From positions 124,001 through 188,000 of the forward strand of contig NZ_JAKCFB010000011.1 in the NCBI RefSeq assembly GCF_024198235.1: a stretch of 64,000 bases of DNA, read 5' to 3'. The position numbers were made by a program, and so were the translations under genes. How positions within the stretch are numbered: position 1 is the first letter of the stretch; the number at the start of each line of letters is the position of its first letter. This document shows, piece after piece, positions 7,697 to 16,147 of the stretch. The notes below the pieces were generated by a model. The model did not search any database, had not been told where the DNA came from, and worked only from the letters and a program-made list of their open reading frames with translations. The DNA comes from Myxococcus dinghuensis. Lineage in GTDB: Bacteria > Myxococcota > Myxococcia > Myxococcales > Myxococcaceae.

Positions 7697-9025
7697 CTAC
7701 GAGCGCTTGTCCAGGATGCCCAGCGACATCATCGCGACGAGGAAGCCGTAGACGACGTGCTCGGGGCGGTTGGCGAAGGCCAGCAGCTCCGCCACGGTGC
7801 GGTTGCCGTCGATCTTCGGCAGCAGCTCCGCCTCCCACCGCTCCAGCTCCACCTCGTTGAGCTGGTAGGCCGGGGCCACCGCCGGGATGAGCCGGTCCTC
7901 GGGCTGCAGCAGCCGGCGCAGGCGCTCCGGCTTGTAGAGCTTCTTGATGCCCCGGACGATGAGGTTGGCCGGGTGCACGTCCAGCTTGATGGACTCCGCG
8001 CTGGCCTTCTCGCGGAAGCTCATCACGTAGGTGCCCTCGTCCCAGGCGAAGAGCGAGTAGATGACCGCCTTCACCTGCTGGCCCACGTAGTAGAGCCGCT
8101 CGGTGTCCTTGAGCAGGCCCCGCTCCACCAGCACGTCACCGGTGCGGCGGTTGGTCTGCGCGGCCACCGCCGACGCGTCCTGGAGCTGCTCCGGCTTGAT
8201 CTTCCCCACGCGCACGAGGAACTGGCCGAACCGGTCCGCGAGCAGGTTGGAGAGGGCGAACACCGGCATGCCCTTCTCGAAGTAGACGACCTTCTTCACC
8301 TTGCCGCGCTGGATGCCCAGCTCGCCCGTCTCGCGGGAGAGGTAGTACGCGGTGAGCAGCGAGGGCAGGTTGTCCCTGAGTTCGCCGCGGCGGCTGCCCG
8401 GCGCGCCGGACCCCGCGGGCAGCGGATCCGGCGGGCGCCCCGGGGTGGGCGGGCGCACCTGCGTGGCCGGCACCTTCTGCATGGGGCTGGCGGTGAGGTT
8501 GGCGCCGCGAATCTCCGCGGTGATGTTGCCGCCGCCGGTCACCTTGATGCGACCCGTCAGCTCCATCACGTCCTGCGGCCCCTCCTCCTCCACGTCGATG
8601 TCCAGCTCCACCTCGAAGGCGTCCTGGAGCGAGGCGGCGGGGGCGGCCTTCTGCGGCGGCGGGAGGACCTTGGTGACGGCCTCCAGGAGCTTCTGCGCCT
8701 CGAACGGCTTCTCGAAGTAGCCGGCGGACTGGTACTTCTGCCGGGCCTCCAGCGCGTGCTTGCCACCCTTGAACACACCGGTGATGAACAGGAGCGGGAG
8801 CTGGGGGTTGTCCTTCCGCAGCGCGTCCGCGAGGTGGTAACCCATCATGTCCGGCAACAGGATGTCGAGCACGGCCGCGCCGGGCGGACTCGCGCGGGCG
8901 ACCTCCATCGCCTGCCTGCCGCGGCTGGCGCCGACGACCTCGTAGCCCGCGTCCTCGAACAACTGGGTGAGGAGGGAGAGAAGCTCCGGGTTGTCGTCGA
9001 CGACGAGGATTCTGGGGGCGGCCAT
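7697..9025 (-). CDS. response regulator with C-terminal PATAN (DUF4388) domain
   Basis: A 442-residue protein starting at ATG 9025. Residues 1-120 are a complete receiver domain: acidic pair D10/D11, phospho-acceptor D54 in VLDILLPD, T82 and K106 in the EKPF loop. A Pro-rich linker follows. From about residue 215 there is a PATAN/DUF4388 domain (LPSLLTAYYLSRETGELGIQRG...KVVYFEKGMPVFALSN). This domain occurs in bacterial signalling proteins, notably in myxobacteria and Deinococcus. There is no DNA-binding or enzymatic domain, so the output is probably protein-protein. No kinase gene is adjacent. Confidence 0.88.
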   Translation of the reverse strand: MAAPRILVVDDNPELLSLLTQLFEDAGYEVVGASRGRQAMEVARASPPGAAVLDILLPDMMGYHLADALRKDNPQLPLLFITGVFKGGKHALEARQKYQSAGYFEKPFEAQKLLEAVTKVLPPPQKAAPAASLQDAFEVELDIDVEEEGPQDVMELTGRIKVTGGGNITAEIRGANLTASPMQKVPATQVRPPTPGRPPDPLPAGSGAPGSRRGELRDNLPSLLTAYYLSRETGELGIQRGKVKKVVYFEKGMPVFALSNLLADRFGQFLVRVGKIKPEQLQDASAVAAQTNRRTGDVLVERGLLKDTERLYYVGQQVKAVIYSLFAWDEGTYVMSFREKASAESIKLDVHPANLIVRGIKKLYKPERLRRLLQPEDRLIPAVAPAYQLNEVELERWEAELLPKIDGNRTVAELLAFANRPEHVVYGFLVAMMSLGILDKRS

Positions 9026-9139
9026 CGCGGGGCGTACGCTACCAGATGACAGCCACGGGGTGGGACAATCTGCCCCCGACGTCCGGTTTCCACGGTGGAT
9101 GCATCTGTGCCGCCGGGCGGTTAGGGTGCCGTCTCCGTC

Positions 9140-9508
9140 ATGGCTTCTTCCTTCCGTCTCTCTCGCGCCCAGGGCCTGGCCCTGCTGGCCTGCCTCCCCC
9201 TCCTCCTGCCCGCCGCCGCGCTGGCCCAGTCGTCGGAGGATGGGGGGGTCATCATCAACGTCCCGGACGCCTCCAGCGGCGAGGGAGGCGCGGACCGGGA
9301 CAACCCGGAGCAGGACGACGGGACGGGACGGGTGACGACGTCCTGCCGGAGCACGAAGGACTGTTCGCCCCGCTTCACGTGCCAGAGCGGCTCCTGTCGC
9401 TACACGGGTGTACGCCAGGCCAACCAGCAGGGGTGTGTGTTGGGGGCCGAGGCGGCGTTGCTGGTGGTCGGGCTGGCCGCGATGGCCGTGCCCCGCCAGA
9501 AGAGGTAG
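9140..9508 (+). CDS. small secreted protein with MYXO-CTERM-like tail
   Basis: A 122-residue protein: Sec signal peptide 1-29 (cleavage after ALA), an acidic linker, then a Cys-rich segment (CRSTKDCSPRFTCQSGSC, four Cys). The end resembles a MYXO-CTERM sorting signal: QQGC, a hydrophobic stretch AALLVVGLAAMAV, and a basic end PRQKR. The tail signal directs surface anchoring after processing in myxobacteria (family knowledge). The spacing from Gly-Cys to the helix is a little unusual. The methyltransferase gene follows after 6 bp and may be cotranscribed. Confidence 0.65.
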   Translation: MASSFRLSRAQGLALLACLPLLLPAAALAQSSEDGGVIINVPDASSGEGGADRDNPEQDDGTGRVTTSCRSTKDCSPRFTCQSGSCRYTGVRQANQQGCVLGAEAALLVVGLAAMAVPRQKR

Positions 9509-9514
9509 GCGAGC

Positions 9515-10561
9515 ATGCGACTGGGCCTCAAGGCGGACTCGCTGCTGGAGCGCGTGGCGGACTGGTTCAACCTGGCCCCCCAGCCGCTGGCGCACGCCTT
9601 CTTCGGGATGATGGCGTCGCGCACGCTGATGGCGGGGGCGCGGCTGGGCCTCTACGGCGCGCTGGCGGAGGAGGGCTCCGCCACGTCGGAGGCGCTGGCG
9701 TCCCGGCTGGGGTTGTCGCCGGAGGGAACGCGGTCGCTCTTGGAGGCGCTGGTGGCGTGCGAGGCGGTGGAGCGCCAGCGCGACGGGCGCTACCGCCTGG
9801 CGCCGCGCTCGAAGCGGTGGCTGGATCCACGCTCGTCCCGGTACGTGGGCGCCTTCCTGGAGTTCAACTACGCCCAGTGGGACTGGTGGACGGGGCTGGA
9901 GGGCGTGGTGCGCTCCGGCCAGGCGGTGGACATCCACGACTTCGCGCCGGAGGACCCCCGGTGGCGGGACTACATCCACGCCATGCACCAGCTGGCGCGG
10001 CTGGCGGCCCCGGAGGTCGCCGCGGCCATCCCCCTGCCCCGGGGGGCGAGGCATCTGTTGGACCTGGGCGGTGCGCACGGGTGGTACGCGGCGGAGCTGT
10101 GCCTGCGCCACCGGGGCCTGCGGGCCACGGTGCTGGACCTGGAGGGCAGCGCGCGCGTGGGCCGGGGCATCATCGCCGCGGCGGGGCTGAGCCACCTGGT
10201 GGGCCACCGCGAGGGCGACATCCTCGGCGCGGACCTGGGCGGGCCCTATGACGGCGTGCTGCTGTTCCAGGTGATGCACCACCTGTCGCCCGCGCAGAAC
10301 GTGGCGCTGCTGCGGCGCATCCGCTCCGCGCTGGCGCCCAAGGGGACGCTGGCGGTGCTGGAGTACCTGAGGGGCGACATCGAGGACCCGGCCAGCTCCG
10401 CGCCCCTCATCGGCCTGCACTACTTCGTCACCTCCGGCGCGGCGGCGTACACCCCGGCGGAGGTGGAGGGATTCCTCGACGATGCGGGTTATCGCATCGA
10501 GAGCAGCCGGCCCATCCGCCACCTGCCCCTCCAGACGCTCCTCATCGCCCGCCTGGACTGA
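9515..10561 (+). CDS. SAM-dependent methyltransferase (O-methyltransferase type)
   Basis: A 348-residue enzyme with the two-part layout of plant-type/polyketide O-methyltransferases. An N-terminal dimerisation winged helix (MMASRTLMAGARLGLYGAL...ALASRLGLSPEGTRSLLEAL) is followed by a Rossmann domain with SAM motif DLGGAHG at 183-189 and FQVMHHLSP. The substrate cannot be read from sequence; relatives methylate polyketides, quinones or phenols. It is not clearly part of the UbiA module that begins 96 bp downstream, although the genes share a strand. Confidence 0.75.
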   Translation: MRLGLKADSLLERVADWFNLAPQPLAHAFFGMMASRTLMAGARLGLYGALAEEGSATSEALASRLGLSPEGTRSLLEALVACEAVERQRDGRYRLAPRSKRWLDPRSSRYVGAFLEFNYAQWDWWTGLEGVVRSGQAVDIHDFAPEDPRWRDYIHAMHQLARLAAPEVAAAIPLPRGARHLLDLGGAHGWYAAELCLRHRGLRATVLDLEGSARVGRGIIAAAGLSHLVGHREGDILGADLGGPYDGVLLFQVMHHLSPAQNVALLRRIRSALAPKGTLAVLEYLRGDIEDPASSAPLIGLHYFVTSGAAAYTPAEVEGFLDDAGYRIESSRPIRHLPLQTLLIARLD

Positions 10562-10656
10562 GCCGGGCGCCCCGCCGGGCGCCGGGCGGCCAGGACGCGC
10601 CGGTGCGCTTCTGGTCCCACTCCGCGAACCGGTGGGCTACCCTTGGCCGCCTTCTC

Positions 10657-12102
10657 ATGGTTCCCGAGGCACCCCTCTCCCCCGACTCGCCCGACGTGGC
10701 GCTCGCCGTCGACCTCGACGGGACGCTGGTGCGCACGGACACGCTGCACGAGAGCCTGCTCGTGCTCTTCAAGCGCGCCCCCTGGCTGCTGCTGCTCCTG
10801 CCGCTCTGGGTGCTGAAGGGCAAGGCGTTCTTCAAGGCGGAGGTGTCGCGGCGGGCCACGCTGGACTTCGCGCACCTGCCCTACCACGACGAGCTGCTGG
10901 CCTTCCTGCGCGAGGAGAAGGCGCGGGGCCGCAAGCTGGTGCTGGCCACGGCCGCGGACCAGCGCATCGCGGAGGGCGTGGCGAAGCACCTGGAGCTCTT
11001 CGACGCGGTGTTCGCCAGCGACGGCGTGACGAACCTGTCCGGCGCGCGCAAGCTTTCGCGGCTGCGGGAGGCGCTGGGCACGTTCGACTACGCGGGCAAC
11101 GACGCGGTGGACCTGCCGCTGTGGCAGCAGTCCCAGCGGCTGGTGGTGGTGCACGCGCCGGCGGGGGTGCTCGAGCGGGCGCGGGGCCTGGGCCGGGAGG
11201 TCCACAAGGTCTTCGAGCGCCCGTCCACGGGGGTGCGCACGTGGGTGAAGGCGCTGCGGGTGCACCAGTGGGCGAAGAACGCGCTCGTCTTCGTGCCGCT
11301 GCTGGCCGCGCACAAGGCGGCGTCGGGGGACCTGCTGGCGAAGGCCGGGCTGGGCTTCCTCGCGTTCAGCCTGTGCGCCTCCAGCGTGTACGTGCTCAAC
11401 GACCTGCTGGACCTGGACTCGGACCGGCGGCACCCGTCGAAGAAGAAGCGCCCGTTCGCCGCGTGCGCGCTGCCGGTGAGCACCGGCGTGGTGCTGGCGC
11501 CCGTGCTGCTCGCGGCGGGGGCGGCGGTGTGCGTGCTGCTGCCGTCGAGCTTCGCGGCGCTGCTGGCCACGTACTACGTGCTGACGCTGGCGTACTCGCT
11601 GCGGCTCAAGCAGGTGGTGATGCTGGACGTGCTGGTGCTCGCCGGGCTGTACACGGTGCGCATCTTCGGCGGCTCGCTCGCGGTGGACGTGCCCACGTCG
11701 CGCTGGCTGCTGATGTTCAGCATGTTCCTGTTCCTGTCGCTGGCGCTGGTGAAGCGGCTGAGCGAGGTGCGGCGGCTGCGGCTGTCCAACGAGACGTCCG
11801 CGCACGGGCGCGGCTACCTGGCGCAGGACTACGAGCAGCTCGCCAGCCTGGGCGCGGGCGCCGGCCAGGTGTCCGTGCTGGTGCTGGCGCTCTACATCTC
11901 CTCGAAGGAAGTCACCGTCTACTACGACCACCCGGACCGGCTGTGGCTGCTGTGTCCGGTGATGATCTACTGGGTGGGCCGGGTCTGGGTGCTGGCGCAC
12001 CGGGGCCTCGTGAACGAGGACCCGCTCGTCTTCGCGCTCAAGGACAAGGTGAGCTACGCGGTCGGGCTCGTCTCCGCCCTGGTGCTGTGGGCGGCCACGT
12101 GA
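10657..12102 (+). CDS. HAD phosphatase-UbiA prenyltransferase fusion, DPPR-synthase-like
   Basis: A 481-residue two-domain protein. Residues ~14-200 form a HAD phosphatase-like domain: DLDGT at 19-23, a LATAAD motif, and an acidic motif YAGNDAVD. From about 205 it is a UbiA membrane domain with eight or nine hydrophobic helices and NDLLDLDSDRRHP starting at N248, which matches the Mg/pyrophosphate motif of decaprenyl-phosphate 5-phosphoribosyltransferase (mycobacterial Rv3806c). I chose ATG 10657 over GTG 10603. A DprE1-like and a DprE2-like gene follow directly, so a polyprenyl-phosphoryl-ribose(-P) product is likely. The HAD domain could remove its 5'-phosphate (inference). Confidence 0.82.
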   Translation: MVPEAPLSPDSPDVALAVDLDGTLVRTDTLHESLLVLFKRAPWLLLLLPLWVLKGKAFFKAEVSRRATLDFAHLPYHDELLAFLREEKARGRKLVLATAADQRIAEGVAKHLELFDAVFASDGVTNLSGARKLSRLREALGTFDYAGNDAVDLPLWQQSQRLVVVHAPAGVLERARGLGREVHKVFERPSTGVRTWVKALRVHQWAKNALVFVPLLAAHKAASGDLLAKAGLGFLAFSLCASSVYVLNDLLDLDSDRRHPSKKKRPFAACALPVSTGVVLAPVLLAAGAAVCVLLPSSFAALLATYYVLTLAYSLRLKQVVMLDVLVLAGLYTVRIFGGSLAVDVPTSRWLLMFSMFLFLSLALVKRLSEVRRLRLSNETSAHGRGYLAQDYEQLASLGAGAGQVSVLVLALYISSKEVTVYYDHPDRLWLLCPVMIYWVGRVWVLAHRGLVNEDPLVFALKDKVSYAVGLVSALVLWAAT

Positions 12103-12115
12103 GAGGGCTTGCGAG

Positions 12116-13507
12116 ATGAGGTCACCGGAGTCCTGGGGGCGCTATCCCCGCGTCGAGCAGACCACGCACCCCCTGGTGTGGCGCACGGACGCGCTGCCGT
12201 CCCTGTCCGGGAAGATGCTGCCGCACGGGCTGGGGCGCAGCTACGGCGACTCGTGCCTCAACGCGGGTGGGACGCTGCTGCTGACGTCGGGCCTGGACCG
12301 CTTCATCGCGTTCGACCCGGCCACCGGCGTGGTGCGGTGCGAGGCGGGCGTCACGCTGGACATGATCCTGCGGCTGGCGGTGCCGCGCGGCTGGTTCCTG
12401 CCCGTGACGCCGGGCACCAAGTACGTGACGGTGGGCGGGGCCATCGCCAACGACGTGCATGGCAAGAACCACCACCGGGGCGGGACGTTCGGCCGGTACG
12501 TGCGGCGCTTCGAGCTGGTGCGCTCGGACGGCAGCCGCCGGGTGTGCGCGCCGGACGAGCACGCGGACTGGTACGGCGCGACGATTGGCGGCCTGGGGCT
12601 GACGGGGCTGGTGACGTGGGCGGAGGTGCAGCTCAAGCCCATCCACAACCCGTTCGTGCTCCAGGAGACGGTGCCGTTCGAGAACCTGGACGCGTTCCTG
12701 AAGGTGGCGCGCGAGTCGGAGGCGGACCACGAGTTCACCATGGCGTGGGTGGACTGCCTGGCGCGCGGGAAGAAGGTGGGCCGGGGGCTGCTGTACCGGG
12801 GCAACTTCGCGCCGCCGCAGTTCGACCGGCTGCCCCTGGCCAAGAGCCACCTGTCGCACGGCATCGGGCTGGCGGTGCCCATGGACATGCCGTCGTTCTG
12901 CCTCAACCGGCTGTCGGTGTCGGCGTTCAACTGGCTCTACTACCACCGGCAGAACGGCAAGCCGCAGCAGCGGCTCACGCACTACGACCCGTTCTTCTAT
13001 CCGCTCGACGCCATCTACGGCTGGAACCGCATCTACGGCTCGCGCGGCTTCCTCCAGTTCCAGTGCGTGGTGCCGTACGCCACGGCGCGCGACGCGCTGA
13101 AGGAGATTCTGGAGCGCAGCTCGCGCGGCGGGCTGCCCAGCTTCCTGTCGGTGTTGAAGACGTTCGGGGACGTCCCCTCGCCGGGGTGGATGTCCTTCCC
13201 GCGGCAGGGCGTGACGCTGGCGATGGACTTCGCCAACCGGGGCGAGAAGACCTACCAGCTGGTCGAGGACCTGGACCGGCTGACGCGCGAGGCGGGCGGC
13301 GCGGTGTACCCGGCGAAGGACGCGCGGATGAGCGCGGAGAGCTTCGCGGCGTACTTCCCCCGGCGCGCCGAGTTCGCCGGCTACGTCGACCCCGCCTTCT
13401 CGTCGTCCTTCTGGCGGCGGATGAACCCCGTGAGCCTCCCCTTCTCGTTGGAGGCGGAGCGCGGCGCGGGCGCGCCCCAGCCCCAGTCCGTGCTTGCGCT
13501 TCGCTGA
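12116..13507 (+). CDS. DprE1-like FAD-dependent oxidoreductase
   Basis: A 463-residue VAO-type flavoenzyme. HGLGRSYGD at 37-45 is the FAD pyrophosphate motif and HGKNHH at 115-120 matches the conserved HGKNHH segment of DprE1. DprE1 oxidises C2 of decaprenyl-phosphoryl-ribose to the 2-keto form. No heme or covalent-flavin Cys motif is apparent. The gene starts 13 bp after the UbiA fusion and is followed by an SDR, the same order of chemistry as the mycobacterial arabinan precursor pathway. Substrate identity is by analogy only; other FAD-linked sugar or alcohol oxidases share the fold. Confidence 0.82.
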   Translation: MRSPESWGRYPRVEQTTHPLVWRTDALPSLSGKMLPHGLGRSYGDSCLNAGGTLLLTSGLDRFIAFDPATGVVRCEAGVTLDMILRLAVPRGWFLPVTPGTKYVTVGGAIANDVHGKNHHRGGTFGRYVRRFELVRSDGSRRVCAPDEHADWYGATIGGLGLTGLVTWAEVQLKPIHNPFVLQETVPFENLDAFLKVARESEADHEFTMAWVDCLARGKKVGRGLLYRGNFAPPQFDRLPLAKSHLSHGIGLAVPMDMPSFCLNRLSVSAFNWLYYHRQNGKPQQRLTHYDPFFYPLDAIYGWNRIYGSRGFLQFQCVVPYATARDALKEILERSSRGGLPSFLSVLKTFGDVPSPGWMSFPRQGVTLAMDFANRGEKTYQLVEDLDRLTREAGGAVYPAKDARMSAESFAAYFPRRAEFAGYVDPAFSSSFWRRMNPVSLPFSLEAERGAGAPQPQSVLALR

Positions 13508-13531
13508 CTCCTTTCCGAGATTGCCCTGCCC

Positions 13532-14269
13532 ATGAAGAAAGTGCTCGTCCTCGGCGCCACCAGCGCCATTGCCCAGGCGACGGTGCGGCTGCTCGCCGCG
13601 CGCGGGGCCTCGCTGTACCTCGTCGGCCGCAACGCGGAGAACCTGGAGGCGGTGGCGAGGGACGCGGCCACCCGGGGCGCGGCGAAGGTCGACTCCCAGG
13701 CCGTGGACCTGAACACCTTCGACGCGCACGAGGCGCTGGTGGACGGCGCGTTCCAGTCGCTGGGCGGCTTGGATGGCGTGGTGCTCGCGCACGGCGTGCT
13801 GGGAGACCAGGCGGAGGCGCAGCGCTCGTGGGAGGCGACGGAGGCGGTGCTGCGCACCAACTTCCTGAGCGCGGTGTCGCTGCTGACGGTGCTGGCCAAT
13901 CGCTTCGAGGCGCAGAAGGCCGGCACGCTGGTGGTGATTTCGTCGGTGGCGGGGGACCGGGGCCGGCAGAGCAACTACGTGTACGGCGCGTCCAAGGGCG
14001 CGCTGAACGTGTTCCTCCAGGGCCTGCGCAACCGGCTGGCGAAGTCCAACGTCGCGGTCGTCACGGTGAAGCCCGGCTTCGTGGACACACCGATGACGGC
14101 GCACCTCCCGAAGAACAAGCTCTTCGCATCTCCAGACAAGGTGGCGCGTGGGCTGCTGCGCGCGGCGGACGGACGCAAGAACGAGGTCTACGTCCCCGGC
14201 ATCTGGGCGCTCATCATGCTCATCATCCGGAGCATCCCGGAATCCGTGTTCAAGAAGCTCAAACTGTAG
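13532..14269 (+). CDS. DprE2-like short-chain dehydrogenase/reductase
   Basis: A 245-residue classical SDR: GATSAIA nucleotide-binding motif at the N-terminus and catalytic Tyr151/Lys155 in VYGASKG. In mycobacteria DprE2 reduces the keto intermediate made by DprE1 to give decaprenyl-phosphoryl-arabinose. The C-terminus (ALIMLIIRSIPESVFKKLKL) is hydrophobic then basic, fitting membrane association, as DprE2-type proteins have. The start is ATG 13532, 24 bp after the DprE1-like stop. The function is supported mainly by the neighbours. Confidence 0.8.
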   Translation: MKKVLVLGATSAIAQATVRLLAARGASLYLVGRNAENLEAVARDAATRGAAKVDSQAVDLNTFDAHEALVDGAFQSLGGLDGVVLAHGVLGDQAEAQRSWEATEAVLRTNFLSAVSLLTVLANRFEAQKAGTLVVISSVAGDRGRQSNYVYGASKGALNVFLQGLRNRLAKSNVAVVTVKPGFVDTPMTAHLPKNKLFASPDKVARGLLRAADGRKNEVYVPGIWALIMLIIRSIPESVFKKLKL

Positions 14270-14332
14270 CGTCGCGCGCCAGCGCCCGGCGCAATGCTTG
14301 TCAGGGGGCGTTGGTATCCCCACACTCCAGGC

Positions 14333-14920
14333 ATGGCCTACGGCAAGCGTGAACTGGAGAGGGAAGCGACCCTCTCGGACATCGAGGCCCTGCCCGAGGG
14401 CGTCGTGGGCGAGATCATCGATGGAACGCTGTATGCGCATGCCCGCCCTGGCGGCGGGCATGTCTATTTCGGGCTGAGACTCTTCGGGGAGTTGGATAGC
14501 CCCTTCCAACTCGGCAATCCTGGACCGGGCGGCTGGTGGCTCATGGTCGAGCCAGGCATCCAGGTCCCGGGCTCACCCGAGTTCGTACCGGACCTGGCCG
14601 GCTGGCGCCGCTCGCGAGTCCCTTCGCTCCCCGAGCGTCAGTGGACCACGCCTCCTGACTGGGTCTGCGAAATCCTGTCCCCGTCGACGCGCGCCTATGA
14701 CCGGCGCATCAAGCGTCCCTTCTACGCGCGCATCGGCGTCCAACACCTGTGGTTCATCGACCTGGAGGAGCGCACGCTCACCATCCACCAGCAGTCGGAC
14801 GGACGGTGGTTGGAACTGGGCGTCTTCGGAGAGGAGGACACCCTCGTGAAGGCCGCGCCCTTCGAGGACCTCGAGCTGCGGCTCGGCTGGCGCTGGCGCT
14901 CCGTCCAACCGAGCACCTGA
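14333..14920 (+). CDS. Uma2 family (DUF820) PD-(D/E)XK nuclease-like protein
   Basis: A 195-residue protein with the Uma2 pattern: GEIIDGTLY, EPGIQV, PEFVPDLAGW (acidic), VCEILSPST and a KR..YARIGVQHLWFID segment. The fold is a restriction-endonuclease-like PD-(D/E)XK core. Uma2 proteins are very numerous in cyanobacteria, Planctomycetes and myxobacteria, and their role is unproven. ATG 14333 fits the family start; an ATG 13 codons upstream is in frame but less likely. The gene is 63 bp downstream of the SDR and is probably not part of that pathway. Confidence 0.85.
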   Translation: MAYGKRELEREATLSDIEALPEGVVGEIIDGTLYAHARPGGGHVYFGLRLFGELDSPFQLGNPGPGGWWLMVEPGIQVPGSPEFVPDLAGWRRSRVPSLPERQWTTPPDWVCEILSPSTRAYDRRIKRPFYARIGVQHLWFIDLEERTLTIHQQSDGRWLELGVFGEEDTLVKAAPFEDLELRLGWRWRSVQPST

Positions 14921-14941
14921 GCCAGCGCGGGCGCCGCGACC

Positions 14942-16057
14942 CTAGCGAGGCGCCGGTCGGAACCAGCCCGGCTCCTTCCGCACCGTCGTGCCGCCGGTGA
15001 ACATCCCTCCGGTGAAGAACGCATCCTCGAAGAAGATGTAGGGGTGGACGAGGTCGGGGCGGCCCGCCGCCTCCAGCTTCGCGGCCTGCGCCGGCGGAAG
15101 CTCCACGTCCAGCGCGCGCATGTTGGACTCGAGCTGCTCGGACTTCGTCGCCCCGATGATGGTCGAGGCCACCCCCGGCCGCCGCGCCACCCACGCCAGC
15201 GCCACCTGCGCGGGCGACTTGTCCAGCTCGCGCGCCGCCGAGATGAGCGTGTCGACGATGCCCCAGTTGCGCTCCGTGAAGAGCTTCACGATGCCGGGGT
15301 TGCCGTTCTCCAGCGCGCCCTTCAGCCGCCCGTCCCCCTTCGCGTTGACGCCCTCCCGGGTGTACTTGCCGGACAACAGCCCGGAGCCCAGCGGACTCCA
15401 CGGGACGATGCTCGCGCCCAGCTCCAGCGCCGCGGGGATGTGCTCACGCTCGATGTTGCGCTCCACCAGCGAGTACTCGAGCTGCAACGCCACCACGCGC
15501 TCCAGCCCCTCCTTCTCCGCCAGCGTCTGCGCCCGCGCGAAGTACCACGCCGGCACGTCCGACAAGCCGAAGTAGCGAATCTTCCCCTGCCTCACGAGGT
15601 CCGTGAGCGTGTGCATCACCTCCTCCAGCGGAGTGATGCCATCCCACGCGTGCATCCAGTACAGGTCCACGTAGTCCGTCTTCAGCCGCCGCAGCGAGTC
15701 CTCCAGCGCCCGGCGGAGGTTCTTGCGGCCGTTGCCTCCCGCGTTCGGGTCGCCCGGCGACGTGTTGACGGTGAACTTCGTGGCGATGACGGCCGCGTCA
15801 CGTCCGCCGTTGCTCGCGAAGTAGTCACCGATGATGCGCTCGCTCGTGCCGCCGGTGTAGCCGTCCGCCGTGTCGATGAAGTTGCCCCCCGCCGCGAGGT
15901 AGCGGGCGAGCAGTTGGTGGGCCGTCTCCTTCGGACTGCCCCACCCCCACTCCGTGCCGAACGTCATGGTGCCCAGGGCCAGCGGGCTCACCCGCAATCC
16001 CGAACGCCCCAGCAGGTGGTACCGCGCCAACGAGTCGATGCGCTTGTCCTTGGCCAT
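14942..16057 (-). CDS. aldo/keto reductase
   Basis: A 371-residue NADPH-dependent oxidoreductase of the AKR superfamily (TIM barrel, cytoplasmic). The catalytic tetrad is visible: Asp62 and Tyr67 in DTADGYTGG, Lys94 in ATKF, and His136 in DLYWMHAWD. LGLAL-type barrel strands and the C-terminal SPLGSGLLSGKY region with IIGATKSEQL complete the family pattern. These enzymes reduce aldehydes and ketones; the substrate is unknown. It is transcribed divergently from a LysR regulator 90 bp away, a classic regulator-target arrangement. Confidence 0.9.
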   Translation of the reverse strand: MAKDKRIDSLARYHLLGRSGLRVSPLALGTMTFGTEWGWGSPKETAHQLLARYLAAGGNFIDTADGYTGGTSERIIGDYFASNGGRDAAVIATKFTVNTSPGDPNAGGNGRKNLRRALEDSLRRLKTDYVDLYWMHAWDGITPLEEVMHTLTDLVRQGKIRYFGLSDVPAWYFARAQTLAEKEGLERVVALQLEYSLVERNIEREHIPAALELGASIVPWSPLGSGLLSGKYTREGVNAKGDGRLKGALENGNPGIVKLFTERNWGIVDTLISAARELDKSPAQVALAWVARRPGVASTIIGATKSEQLESNMRALDVELPPAQAAKLEAAGRPDLVHPYIFFEDAFFTGGMFTGGTTVRKEPGWFRPAPR

Positions 16058-16072
16058 GCGTGCCTCCGTGAA

Positions 16073-16087
16073 TGCACTCAAGGTGCA
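16073..16087. promoter_or_regulatory. candidate LysR operator between aldo/keto reductase and LysR genes
   Basis: A perfect 5-bp inverted repeat, TGCAC-TCAAG-GTGCA, lies in the 90-bp gap between two divergent genes. LysR regulators often bind imperfect dyads of this kind between themselves and a divergent target. The position fits autoregulation plus control of the reductase. Binding is inferred only from position and symmetry. Confidence 0.4.
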
Positions 16088-16147
16088 CGCCGTGCGCTTT
16101 TTCGAGAAGAGGCGTCCGCCGCAAAGACTGTTTAGAGTGGCTTCACA

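Noticed and set aside
7697-10522. A long open minus-strand frame extending upstream of the response regulator
   Set aside because: The receiver starts cleanly at MAAPRILVVDD; the upstream sequence is Arg/His/Gln-rich antisense of the methyltransferase gene.
12122-14509. A 795-codon open frame antisense to the DprE1-like and SDR genes
   Set aside because: Its translation is low-complexity Arg/His/Pro-rich with no domain, whereas the plus strand encodes two recognisable enzymes.
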